This document shows positions 1 through 7,104 of a DNA stretch of 64,000 nucleotides, piece by piece. The notes beneath the pieces are model-generated. The model had not been told where the DNA came from. It worked only from the letters and a program-made list of their open reading frames with translations, and searched no databases. Within the stretch, counting starts at the first letter, position 1; each line of letters opens with the position of its first letter. Both the position numbers and the translations under genes were made by a program. Source of the stretch: Acholeplasmatales bacterium. Lineage in GTDB: Bacteria > Bacillota_I > Bacilli_A > Acholeplasmatales > Anaeroplasmataceae. The stretch is from positions 1 to 64,000 of the forward strand of contig JAFRXJ010000018.1 in the NCBI GenBank assembly GCA_017441525.1. The letters run 5' to 3'.

Positions 1-45
1 CTCCTAAGGGGAAGGTCGAAGGTTAGAATCCTTTTATCTGCGCCA
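1..45 (+). tRNA. tRNA-Arg(CCT), 3' part only
   Basis: The window opens inside a tRNA. Positions 1-7 read CTCCTAA, an anticodon loop with anticodon CCT. They are followed by the 3' anticodon strand GGGGA, variable loop AGGTC, T arm GAAGG-TTAGAAT-CCTTT, acceptor strand TATCTGC, discriminator G and an encoded CCA at 43-45. The T loop has A where C56 is expected (TTAGAAT rather than TTCGAAT), which is unusual. The 5' half lies outside the window, so I cannot tell whether this is an intact gene or an attachment-site copy. Confidence 0.75.
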
Positions 46-106
46 TATTAGAACAACTGTGTTGATACGAGATTTTTATCTCAAATCAGCACTTTTTCTT
101 TATTTT

Positions 107-154
107 TAGGCATTTTTTGTAGGGTTCAAGTCCCGTTACCGATTAAAATGCCTA
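107..154. repeat. 10-bp inverted repeat enclosing a T-arm-like segment
   Basis: TAGGCATTTT (107-116) and AAAATGCCTA (145-154) are perfect inverted repeats. Between them, 122-134 reads GGGTTCAAGTCCC, the sequence of a tRNA T arm, but no complete tRNA can be folded here. This is probably decayed attachment-site or terminator sequence beside the tRNA-Arg end. Confidence 0.5.
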
Positions 155-192
155 TTTTTAAATTGGCTTAAAATTGTTATCTGTTATGCATT

Positions 193-242
193 ACCACGAA
201 AGGTCTTGAAAAACCACGAAAGCTCAACGTTGACCACGAAAG
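193..242 (+). repeat. Three ACCACGAAAG repeats at 20-bp spacing
   Basis: ACCACGAAAG occurs at 193-202, 213-222 and 233-242, exactly 20 bp apart. A fourth copy lies at 1229-1238, on the other side of the two-gene ArsR/DUF5714 unit. Multiple short terminal repeats are typical of IS21-type element ends, so these may be the left end of a degenerate element. No transposase is present. Confidence 0.6.
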
Positions 243-284
243 ACTAAATAGCTGTACGCAAGATTAAGGCAATTAATCAGGTTT

Positions 285-309
285 GACTCCAACCTAGATA
301 AATGGAGTC
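285..309 (+). terminator. Hairpin with T-rich tail
   Basis: GACTCCA and TGGAGTC form a 7-bp stem around an 11-base loop and are followed by TTTTATTG. It lies upstream of the arsR promoter and would insulate that gene from upstream transcription. Confidence 0.6.
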
Positions 310-325
310 TTTTATTGCAATCATA

Positions 326-375
326 TTGACAAATATCGATGTGATAATATATAATATTGATATATATCGATATGA
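326..375 (+). promoter_or_regulatory. arsR promoter and likely operator
   Basis: TTGACA (326-331) and TATAAT (350-355) are 18 bp apart. The -35/-10 region and start site contain ATATCGAT and TATCGATAT half-sites in dyad arrangement. This is the usual position for an autoregulatory ArsR-family operator, so the downstream regulator probably represses its own unit. Confidence 0.65.
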
Positions 376-387
376 GAGGTTCTAATT

Positions 388-648
388 ATGGATTTGAAAG
401 AATATGCAAATATGTTTAAAGCAATTGGTGACGAAACAAGATTGTTTATTTTAAAAAAATTGATTACCAATGATGAATTATGTGCTTGTAAGTTATTAGA
501 AATGGTTAATTGTAATCAATCTACTTTATCTCATCATATGAAAATATTAACTGATAGTGGATTAGTGATTGCTAGGAAAGATTGGAAATGGGTACATTAT
601 TCAATTAACAAAGAAAAAGTCGAATTATTAAATAATTACTTAAAATAG
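388..648 (+). CDS. ArsR/SmtB-family metal(loid)-responsive repressor
   Basis: This 86-residue protein is almost entirely one ArsR-type winged helix. The N-terminal GDETRLFILKKL stretch and the recognition helix NQSTLSHHMKIL are clear. ELCAC at about residues 31-35 matches the ELCxC metalloid-binding motif of As(III)/Sb(III) sensors in this family. The start is preceded by GAGAGGT. The next gene begins 8 bp downstream, so the two form one unit, and the dyads in the promoter suggest autoregulation. No arsenite pump or arsenate reductase is visible, so the ligand is open. The family call is firm; the metalloid specificity is inferred. Confidence 0.85.
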   Translation: MDLKEYANMFKAIGDETRLFILKKLITNDELCACKLLEMVNCNQSTLSHHMKILTDSGLVIARKDWKWVHYSINKEKVELLNNYLK

Positions 649-656
649 GAGGCATT

Positions 657-1220
657 ATGGAATATACATTAGATGATAAATATAAACTTATTAAAGAAGA
701 GGTTTTAAAGAGTAAAAGCAAGAATCCAATCGAAATTGTAAAGTCAATTATGCATAAAGATTTTATAAATATTCATGGACCAGAACACCATTTTTTAGAT
801 GGAGCTAGTTTTCTTGTTGCTTATAAAAATGCTGGTGGTAAAGTTGATGTAAATCAAGCAATAGATATGCTATCAGAACGTACTTTAAAGATGCCAGGAG
901 CCATGTGTGGTTTTTGGGGTATCTGTGGATCTACTACAGCAGTTGGTGCAGTTCTTTCCATTATTCATGAAACAGGTCCATTAACTTCAAATGATTATTA
1001 TAAAGATAATATGGAATTCACCTCATCAGTGATTAAAAGAATGAGTGAAATAGGTGGTCCTAGATGTTGTAAAAGAAATGCTTTTTTATCACTTTCATAT
1101 GCAGTTGAGTTTGTAGAAAAGAAATATGGAATAAAAATGATTTTAGACGACATATCTTGTGAGTTTTCATCATGGAATAAACAATGCATAGGAAAAAAAT
1201 GTCCATTTTACAGAAATTAG
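657..1220 (+). CDS. DUF5714-type cysteine-rich protein
   Basis: A 187-residue protein translated from an AGGAGG that overlaps the stop region of arsR, so translation is probably coupled. Cysteines are grouped: one in a GAMCGFWGICGS segment (about residues 80-91), a GGPRCCKRN segment (about 134-142), and a C-terminal cluster of three (about 168-182, ending GKKCPFY). The layout resembles DUF5714, a domain I know from small clostridial and archaeal proteins of unknown activity. The cysteines, with an ArsR regulator beside it, suggest metal or sulfur chemistry, but no reaction can be assigned from sequence. Confidence 0.6.
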   Translation: MEYTLDDKYKLIKEEVLKSKSKNPIEIVKSIMHKDFINIHGPEHHFLDGASFLVAYKNAGGKVDVNQAIDMLSERTLKMPGAMCGFWGICGSTTAVGAVLSIIHETGPLTSNDYYKDNMEFTSSVIKRMSEIGGPRCCKRNAFLSLSYAVEFVEKKYGIKMILDDISCEFSSWNKQCIGKKCPFYRN

Positions 1221-1228
1221 TGGTCTTT

Positions 1229-1298
1229 ACCACGAAAGGGCGTTTCAAGGGTGTTTCACTTTTTCGTTAGGGTGTTTCAAAATTTAAGGGGTGTTTCA
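1229..1298 (+). repeat. ACCACGAAAG copy plus GGGTGTTTCA repeats
   Basis: One ACCACGAAAG (1229-1238) is followed by GGGCGTTTCA at 1238 and GGGTGTTTCA at 1249, 1270 and 1289. With the three ACCACGAAAG copies at 193-242 this brackets the ArsR/DUF5714 pair. The pattern resembles multi-repeat ends of an IS21-type element, but is only suggestive without a transposase. Confidence 0.5.
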
Positions 1299-1338
1299 TT
1301 TGTATTACTATACTTGTCATTAGACATAAAAGCAATAA

Positions 1339-1362
1339 AATCATCCAATTAAACGGATGATT
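1339..1362 (-). terminator. Terminator downstream of integrase
   Basis: AATCATCC pairs with GGATGATT around an 8-base loop, just past the integrase stop on the minus strand. The preceding AGCAATAAAATCATCC is repeated at 16629-16643, next to the second tRNA-Arg fragment, which links the two junctions. Confidence 0.65.
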
Positions 1363-1368
1363 TTTTCA

Positions 1369-2961
1369 TTATAATGGAATATTAAATCCTTTTGATTTCA
1401 TGTAATTTAAATATTCAAAATATTCTTTTAATGTTTTGAATCCAAGCTGCTTCATCTTTTCTAATGAGCGTTTATACTCTTCTATTTCAATTTCTTCCTT
1501 ACCCTTGGTTTGGTTTTCAAATGAAGTTTTAAATACATTATTTAATGTCTGAGATGCTTGCATATCAGCTTCACTTACTCTATGAATGTAATATTCTTCA
1601 GTTGTTTTAATTGTGGAATGTCCTGCTCTTTGAGCTACTGTTGTAATAGGTACATATCCAACTAGAATCGATAGATTTGTATGTCTTAGGTTATATAAGG
1701 TGAATTTTTCAGGAAGTTCAGCTTTATCTCTTACCTTCTTAAACCATTTATTAAATATATCTGTAGTTACTCTAGACCCATCGGATTGTGAAAATACCTG
1801 ATCATCATCTTTATAATAATCACCTAATGACTCTATCCAATCTTGTTGCCACTTACGATATTTAATTAATTGCTCCACAAGGATTTCAGGGATTGATATT
1901 GTTCTTGCTTTATTAGTTTTAGTTCCTTTTAATATAATCCCCATCTTGTCACATTTAATGGCATTACGTTCAATTGTTATTGTTTTATAAGAGAAATCTA
2001 TGTCCTTCCATTCAAGGCCTCCCATTTCAGCTGGTCTCATACCAGTAAGCAGTGACATATGCATTGCAGTTTGAATCATAATGTCAAATTCCTTTGTTGC
2101 TTCATAAAATTTAATTGCTTGCTCTTCTGATAATGATTCTCTTCTTTTAGTTTGAAATGAATTCTTAGTCATTCCATCCTTTGCCGGATTTTCATGAATA
2201 ATTCTTAAAACATTAATTGCAAATTCAAATATAGTCTTTAGGATTTTCTTTTTTCCAAATATAGTATATTCAGCATATGCTTCCTCTTTAACCTTCTTAT
2301 CAAATAGTTTATTTAATGGAATACCAACAGCCTGAGATAATTTTAAAGCTGTTTTTTCTTGTACGTTTGCTCCATTTAAAATTGCACCTAGATTAAATGG
2401 TATTCTACTAAATAATGAATACACAACTCTTTTTGATAAACCTCTAGCTTTAAATATTTCTTTAATATTAGGTTTAGCAGTATAAATAGTAGATACTTTT
2501 TTCAAACTAGAAAGCTTTTTATAATATTTATAAATAACATCATGAGTAATATCTACTACTCTCATGTCGCCAAACTCTTTATTATAGTTGGCTATTTCTG
2601 TAATTGCTTCACAATAATATCTATAAGAAATATTATTAGGATTCGCAGGATTAGTAGAATCATATTTAGAATCTAGCCATTCTTGTGCTAATTCTTTAAA
2701 AGTCATCCTCTTTAAAGGACCACCAAGTCTTTCATCCTCAGCAATTTCTTTTTTACGTTTTTCTACCTTTTCAAGAAGTTCATTTTGAAATTGCTCGGCA
2801 TATAATTCTGCATATACTTCGGCTTTCGCTTCAGTCATTCCAGGTTCTGGTTTATAGCTTGTTTCTTTAGATACTAAATTATCATACTCATCATAATATC
2901 TAATAATGATTCTATAGACGTAACCTGTTTTATTATTTCTTTTTATTATTGCTGGTTTCAT
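1369..2961 (-). CDS. Tyrosine recombinase (integrase) with internal HTH-like insertion
   Basis: A 530-residue site-specific integrase. The catalytic domain shows TGMRPAE (first Arg), LYNLRHTN (the HxxR box as LRHT), AGHSTIKTTEEYY with the nucleophilic Tyr, and an N-terminal arm/SAM-like region. About 50 extra residues within the core-binding region, ending TALKLSQAVGIPLNKLFD, look like the last helices of an XRE-type HTH. Insertions of this kind occur in some Firmicutes ICE-type integrases. The gene follows GGAAGGAGT and overlaps the upstream gene by 4 bp. It sits 1.3 kb from the tRNA-Arg end and probably mediates insertion there. Confidence 0.9.
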   Translation of the reverse strand: MKPAIIKRNNKTGYVYRIIIRYYDEYDNLVSKETSYKPEPGMTEAKAEVYAELYAEQFQNELLEKVEKRKKEIAEDERLGGPLKRMTFKELAQEWLDSKYDSTNPANPNNISYRYYCEAITEIANYNKEFGDMRVVDITHDVIYKYYKKLSSLKKVSTIYTAKPNIKEIFKARGLSKRVVYSLFSRIPFNLGAILNGANVQEKTALKLSQAVGIPLNKLFDKKVKEEAYAEYTIFGKKKILKTIFEFAINVLRIIHENPAKDGMTKNSFQTKRRESLSEEQAIKFYEATKEFDIMIQTAMHMSLLTGMRPAEMGGLEWKDIDFSYKTITIERNAIKCDKMGIILKGTKTNKARTISIPEILVEQLIKYRKWQQDWIESLGDYYKDDDQVFSQSDGSRVTTDIFNKWFKKVRDKAELPEKFTLYNLRHTNLSILVGYVPITTVAQRAGHSTIKTTEEYYIHRVSEADMQASQTLNNVFKTSFENQTKGKEEIEIEEYKRSLEKMKQLGFKTLKEYFEYLNYMKSKGFNIPL

Positions 2962-3971
2962 CCTAAATACTCCTTCCTATATTGTAAGAATGCTTTAAAA
3001 TCGTTATATGCAATTTCATTTTCTTTTGTTAATTCTTCATATTTTATTGTTTTAGTTTCTTTTTTTGAATATTGATTAACATATTTCATAAGTACTCCAT
3101 AATTAGATTTTAAAGATTCTAGATTAAATGTATGCTCATTTACATCATTGCCAATTTTATATATTAAAGTCTTAAGATAATTGGGGTTATAATTTAGAAT
3201 TTTATTATTTGGTAATTCGCTAAAGAAAAAATCATTTAATAGATTTGAGATATATTCTGACATATAAAAGGTTCTACCATTGTATTTAATGAAATGATGC
3301 TCAAAATTAAAGTTTTTTATCTTTAAATCAAAAACTATTTCTTTATTCAAACCAACTATTATAAATATTAATGCATAACATCTTTCATTAATATTTTTCC
3401 TATTAAATAATGCTTCAACAAAATCTTCAATTGCTTTACTAGGTAAATAATTATTAGTTCTTCTTATATCAATTTTAAATACATGTTTTAAAGGCATTGG
3501 ATTTTCTTTGATAAAGCCTTTTTCTACTGCATAATCCAATAATCTTTTCATTGCATTTTTAATATCCTTCTTCATTTCTTTTGTATATGTTTTCTTTTTT
3601 GAATAAATTTTAAAATAATCTGATAGTTTAAGATTATTAAGTTTACAGAATTCTAATGCAGATGAAATAGCTATTATTTCACAATTAAATACTTTATATA
3701 GAGTACTTGAAGTTATATGAAAAGCTTTACGAAGGTTAATCCCTTTCTTTTGATATGGTTCAGCCAATTGCTTAACATTATCTTTTGCGATTGCATTGCC
3801 ATATTCATATTCCATATAATCCAATTTATATAAAAGAATCAACATATCTTCTTTAGTAATCCTATTTAAAATGATATTACCCATCCAGGTGAATATTATT
3901 TTTCTAAATCTTTCAACGGATGATGAGGGATTATCTTTCATATAATGATAGTAAAGCTTTTTTATATTCAT
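2958..3971 (-). CDS. Degenerate integrase-like protein lacking catalytic residues
   Basis: A protein of 337 residues from the ATG at 3971, chosen because GGAG lies 9 bases before it; an in-frame ATG at 3986 has no ribosome site. Its plan mirrors the downstream integrase: an arm region, an HTH-like segment (ITSSTLYKVFNCEIIAISSA), a core-binding helix (MKRLLDYAVEKGFIKENPM) and a fold like the catalytic domain. The residues aligning with TGMRPAE read VGLNKEI, and the HxxR region reads FNLESLKSNYG, so catalytic Arg and His are absent. It overlaps the integrase by ATGA. I infer a non-catalytic partner or directionality factor; the homology is judged by eye. Confidence 0.6.
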   Translation of the reverse strand: MNIKKLYYHYMKDNPSSSVERFRKIIFTWMGNIILNRITKEDMLILLYKLDYMEYEYGNAIAKDNVKQLAEPYQKKGINLRKAFHITSSTLYKVFNCEIIAISSALEFCKLNNLKLSDYFKIYSKKKTYTKEMKKDIKNAMKRLLDYAVEKGFIKENPMPLKHVFKIDIRRTNNYLPSKAIEDFVEALFNRKNINERCYALIFIIVGLNKEIVFDLKIKNFNFEHHFIKYNGRTFYMSEYISNLLNDFFFSELPNNKILNYNPNYLKTLIYKIGNDVNEHTFNLESLKSNYGVLMKYVNQYSKKETKTIKYEELTKENEIAYNDFKAFLQYRKEYLG

Positions 3972-3975
3972 AACT

Positions 3976-4203
3976 TTATTCTCCATTCATAAAACAATTT
4001 AAAAGTTCATCTAGATCTAATAATCTTTTCTTTTGACCAACTATAATGTTATGTATTTTGTTTTCTTCGCATAACTTATTAACATAGTTGTAATTAAGAC
4101 CTGTATTAGGGTCCATTTCCTTTATTTCAGCTAAAGCTTGTCTTATTGTTCTCATTCTTCTAAGCTTTGGCTTTGCCTGGCTTATAACATTCATAACGTC
4201 CAT
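3976..4203 (-). CDS. Small DNA-binding protein, probable excisionase
   Basis: A 75-residue basic protein with a putative helix-turn-helix (VNKLCEENKIHNIIVGQKKRLLDLDELL). The spacing is that of MerR/excisionase-like winged helices, in which a helix-wing-helix reads a Lys/Arg-rich segment. AGGAGG precedes the start by about 10 bases. It sits just upstream of, and co-oriented with, the dead and active integrases, the normal place for an xis gene. Two ATTTTGTCTA direct repeats (4202-4211, 4220-4229) straddle its start and could be an operator. The excisionase role is inferred from size and position. Confidence 0.55.
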   Translation of the reverse strand: MDVMNVISQAKPKLRRMRTIRQALAEIKEMDPNTGLNYNYVNKLCEENKIHNIIVGQKKRLLDLDELLNCFMNGE

Positions 4204-4290
4204 TTTGTCTATTCCTCCTATTTTGTCTACATCTTTATTCTAGGAGGTACTTTGTAAAATAATGATGACCCTAGCTGCCATGGACATTTT

Positions 4291-4809
4291 TTAGTAAAAT
4301 TTTTTAATAAATTTATCTAAAATTTTGTCATATTCTTTGTTTGGGTAATGCGTTTCAATACCACAAAATTCTTTTAAATAATATTTTTGAAATGCAAAAG
4401 CATCTATTTCAATAACTAATGAATAATAATCCATCGTTCCATCGTTTTTATTTCCATGCTCAATCATATATATGAAACCTTCAGCATAATACTCTAATAG
4501 TGGTTCATCGTATTTTTCATGCTTTATACATAAGAATTGATAGTAATGCTTGTACTCATGACAGATTGATTTCATTGCCTCTAATTTGTTTAATGCAATA
4601 TCTTTTCTAAGTACAATGAATCCTTCCTTGTAATATATTCTTGAATCTTCGGGAATTGGTTCAACAACAATTGGTAATTGAGGAACCTTCAAATATTCGG
4701 CTACTTCTTTAGAAAGTGGTTCAAGTGCATCTATTGCTTCTTGGATTTTGAATTGTTCTTCTCCAAATGCTTCAATAAAATCTTTGTCAATTTGTTCTTT
4801 TGTTTTCAT
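4291..4809 (-). CDS. ImmA/IrrE-like zinc metallopeptidase
   Basis: A protein of 172 residues from the ATG at 4809, which AAGGAG precedes by 6 bases; an ATG at 4830 lies upstream of that site. CHEYKHYYQ carries the HExxH zinc motif and LVIEIDAFAFQKYYL supplies the downstream acidic ligand, as in ImmA/IrrE peptidases. In ICEBs1-type elements ImmA cleaves a phage-type repressor to induce excision. Here the gene is divergent from an XRE repressor and shares an operator region with it, so that repressor is the expected substrate. A close relative is encoded at 43394-43855. The family is clear; the substrate is inferred. Confidence 0.75.
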   Translation of the reverse strand: MKTKEQIDKDFIEAFGEEQFKIQEAIDALEPLSKEVAEYLKVPQLPIVVEPIPEDSRIYYKEGFIVLRKDIALNKLEAMKSICHEYKHYYQFLCIKHEKYDEPLLEYYAEGFIYMIEHGNKNDGTMDYYSLVIEIDAFAFQKYYLKEFCGIETHYPNKEYDKILDKFIKKFY

Positions 4810-4819
4810 ACAATTCTCC

Positions 4820-4897
4820 TTTATGACCATTTTGGTATCACAATTATATTTTATTTCTTTGTGACTGTTTTGTCAACGATTTTATGACCATTTTGGT
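4820..4897. promoter_or_regulatory. Repressor operators between immA-like gene and XRE gene
   Basis: TTTATGACCATTTTGGT occurs at 4820-4836 and again at 4881-4897. The core GACCA-TTT-TGGTC is an inverted repeat. A related dyad, TGACTGTTTTGTCA, lies between them at 4862-4875. Three evenly placed dyads in a divergent intergenic region are a lambda-like operator array, probably bound by the XRE protein. Confidence 0.7.
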
Positions 4898-4905
4898 CTT
4901 TTTTG

Positions 4906-4934
4906 TTGCAATAAGTAAAACAATTTAATATAAT
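4906..4934 (+). promoter_or_regulatory. Promoter of XRE repressor
   Basis: TTGCAA (4906-4911) and TATAAT (4929-4934) are 17 bp apart, just upstream of the repressor start and next to the dyad at 4881-4897. Confidence 0.65.
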
Positions 4935-4949
4935 AATACTGGTGATAAA

Positions 4950-5459
4950 ATGAATCGACTTAAAGAATTACGTGAAGAGCGTGGATATTCAACACGTAGC
5001 ATGGAAATTAAAACTGGTATTAATTATAATTCAATTTGTAGATATGAAAATGAAACAAGAGATTTTAATACTGGAGTATTAAGACAGTTATCAGATTTCT
5101 TTCAGGTATCAATAGATTATTTATTATGTCATAGTAATTGTTTTGTATATGCAAATTATGAATTAGATAATTTTACATTTAAAATTAGAGATGATTATTA
5201 TAAAGAATTAAAAGGTAATAATTATATTTATTTTAAAGATGATAAAAGGTATGTTGATTTAAATAAAATTTTCAATATTGATAAAGATAATAATCTTCTT
5301 CCATTAATCATTGAATTTGCTAGAGTTAGGAAGGCTGATGAATTATTTGATAGAAAGAATGTTACTTCAGCTGATATTGAGGATTTAAAATCTGAAATTA
5401 TTGATATTGAATTAAATAAAAGCTTTATAGAAATGATAAAGGACGCAATTCGTTTTTAA
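4950..5459 (+). CDS. XRE-family phage-type repressor
   Basis: A 169-residue regulator. Residues 1-60 form a Cro/C1-type HTH (LKELREERGYSTRSMEIKTG, then the YNSICRYENETRDFN recognition region and VLRQLSDFFQVSIDYLL). The C-terminal part is helical and acidic, without a recognisable domain. It is transcribed divergently from the ImmA-like peptidase across three dyads, which fits a repressor that controls the integration module and is inactivated by proteolysis. GGTGAT precedes the ATG. The C-terminal end overlaps the terminator stem that follows. Confidence 0.8.
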   Translation: MNRLKELREERGYSTRSMEIKTGINYNSICRYENETRDFNTGVLRQLSDFFQVSIDYLLCHSNCFVYANYELDNFTFKIRDDYYKELKGNNYIYFKDDKRYVDLNKIFNIDKDNNLLPLIIEFARVRKADELFDRKNVTSADIEDLKSEIIDIELNKSFIEMIKDAIRF

Positions 5460-5472
5460 TTAAATCGCGTCC
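5441..5472. terminator. Bidirectional terminator
   Basis: GGACGC (5441-5446) and GCGTCC (5467-5472) form the stem, followed by T6. The left arm lies inside the last codons of the XRE gene. It separates that gene from the convergent gene ending at 5479. Confidence 0.7.
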
Positions 5473-5478
5473 TTTTTT

Positions 5479-5982
5479 CTATTCATAATCAACTAAGATT
5501 AATGAATTGTATTCATTTTTATCTATGTCTTCTCCAATACAATCTAGAAGACTTTCTTTTAATTTTTGCATTAACTGCTTTGTAAATCTTGGAAATAATC
5601 TTTTTAATGTTGTTGTAGAAACATATTGATTATTTTTTAACATTAAATACATTATTACAAGTGAATAATTTATTTGTTCTTCTTCACTAAATTCTGTCAT
5701 ATCGTTGTAATAATATGGATCAAATCCTATGTTAAAGAAATATATACTTTTTTTAATTTGAATTTCTTCTTTATCAATATCTGATTTTAGCATTGATATA
5801 TTCATATTTAATCTTGATAGCATTCTTCTAAATTCAGGCATCACAATATAAAACAAATGATTGTCTACACCTGTTATATCAACAAAATCATCTATTGTTA
5901 TTTGCTTATTATCAATAATATAAATTAATACTTGTAATAATAGCTTTGATAATCGACTATTGTAATAATTCTGGGATGTCAT
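5479..5982 (-). CDS. Unknown island protein, possible wHTH
   Basis: A 167-residue protein I do not recognise. It has no signal peptide or membrane segment and is mostly helical. A segment around residues 13-50 (VLIYIIDNKQITIDDFVDITG) could be a winged-helix, and residues 112-135 are basic. Its start lies inside the 3' end of the upstream gene (26-bp overlap), so the two are almost certainly translated together and may form a complex. They sit between the repressor module and the BspA-like lipoprotein, as accessory cargo of the island. Confidence 0.55.
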   Translation of the reverse strand: MTSQNYYNSRLSKLLLQVLIYIIDNKQITIDDFVDITGVDNHLFYIVMPEFRRMLSRLNMNISMLKSDIDKEEIQIKKSIYFFNIGFDPYYYNDMTEFSEEEQINYSLVIMYLMLKNNQYVSTTTLKRLFPRFTKQLMQKLKESLLDCIGEDIDKNEYNSLILVDYE

Positions 5983-6997
5983 TGTATTTTACTCTCCACA
6001 TTAGATTTTGTTCTTCATAATATTTTAACTCTCTTATATTATCTAAAATATTAAAATATTTCATTAGATGAAGTTTTGTAAATTCAGTACCTGATTTAGT
6101 TTTTATATTATAGATTTCATCTGTCATTAATTTATTAAAATCAAATTCATCAATGTCTACCTTTTTGCAAAATTGGTGGACATTTGTATTTTTTAAAAAC
6201 ATTGCCTGATTAAATGCTATATCTTCTTTTTCATATAGCTTTTTAGTTGTTGTTTCTTTTAATTGTCTAAAGACTAAATATTTAAGTGGTGTAGTACCTT
6301 TAAATGTTATTTTATTTAAGATATCCTTTAATGCATAAAAATCCTCTTTACATGCACCTACTGTAAAAGGTAGGTCTTCTTCGTGTAGGAAGAATGCTAA
6401 ATAGATTGGGGTATCCATTCCATTTTTTTGAGCATGAGCTTTAATTAAATAAGGTAGTCCATCATTAAAGCTGAATGAGCCTATTCTAAAATAGTATTTT
6501 CTTAATACATCCTTTTCATCTTTAACATAGAATAGAATGTTATCTATTGAATATACTGCCTTTATTACTTTATGAGGATCAAAGTATTTAGATAATCCTT
6601 TTGAATATTTTGATATTGTATATCTGATATTATCATGTTTAGGATCTACAATTGGAATGAATGTAAAATCAGTTGCATTATTTCTAATTTCATAATAGAT
6701 ATCATAATATTCATTATATGGATCATATATGTTGCAAGCAGCTTGTTCAATAGAATCATATGTTATTCCATCTATTTCGATATCTCTTAATGAACCTCTT
6801 GATGTTATTCTTACCTTTTTACCAGCTTTAAGGGTAACCTCATGTACTTCGCCTTCTTTCATAAATGGCTTAGCACGATAAGCACCTAATACATCATTAA
6901 TAGCTGATGATAGTGTATCATCTGGTACTAGGATTAATCCATCATCGAATAGAGATTTATATTTAGAATATGTTTTTAAATTTAGTATATTTTCCAT
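5957..6997 (-). CDS. Unknown island protein, partner of downstream gene
   Basis: A 346-residue soluble protein without a family I can name. The N-terminal half has a beta-rich region (HEVTLKAGKKVRITSRGSLRDIEIDG) that could be a small barrel. The centre is rich in Tyr/Asp/Lys (YNEYYDIYYEIRNNATDFTFI), and the C-terminal 100 residues are helical. The start lies 17 bp from an AT-rich spacer, with a weak GAGGAT site before it. Translational overlap with the downstream gene argues for a two-protein module. A defence or toxin function is possible but unsupported. Confidence 0.55.
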   Translation of the reverse strand: MENILNLKTYSKYKSLFDDGLILVPDDTLSSAINDVLGAYRAKPFMKEGEVHEVTLKAGKKVRITSRGSLRDIEIDGITYDSIEQAACNIYDPYNEYYDIYYEIRNNATDFTFIPIVDPKHDNIRYTISKYSKGLSKYFDPHKVIKAVYSIDNILFYVKDEKDVLRKYYFRIGSFSFNDGLPYLIKAHAQKNGMDTPIYLAFFLHEEDLPFTVGACKEDFYALKDILNKITFKGTTPLKYLVFRQLKETTTKKLYEKEDIAFNQAMFLKNTNVHQFCKKVDIDEFDFNKLMTDEIYNIKTKSGTEFTKLHLMKYFNILDNIRELKYYEEQNLMWRVKYNDIPELLQ

Positions 6998-7104
6998 AAT
7001 AATGAATCCTCACAAAACATTATATATTGTAACATATTATTTGATGAGATAAAAGAAAAAGGCAGAAATGATTTATATCAAATCTACCTTATAATTATAA
7101 AATA

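Noticed and set aside
117-140. A second complete tRNA gene near the left edge
   Set aside because: Only GGGTTCAAGTCCC resembles a T arm; no acceptor or anticodon arm can be paired with it.
193-242. CRISPR array for the three evenly spaced repeats
   Set aside because: Repeats are only 10 bp with 10-bp spacers, there are three copies and no cas genes.
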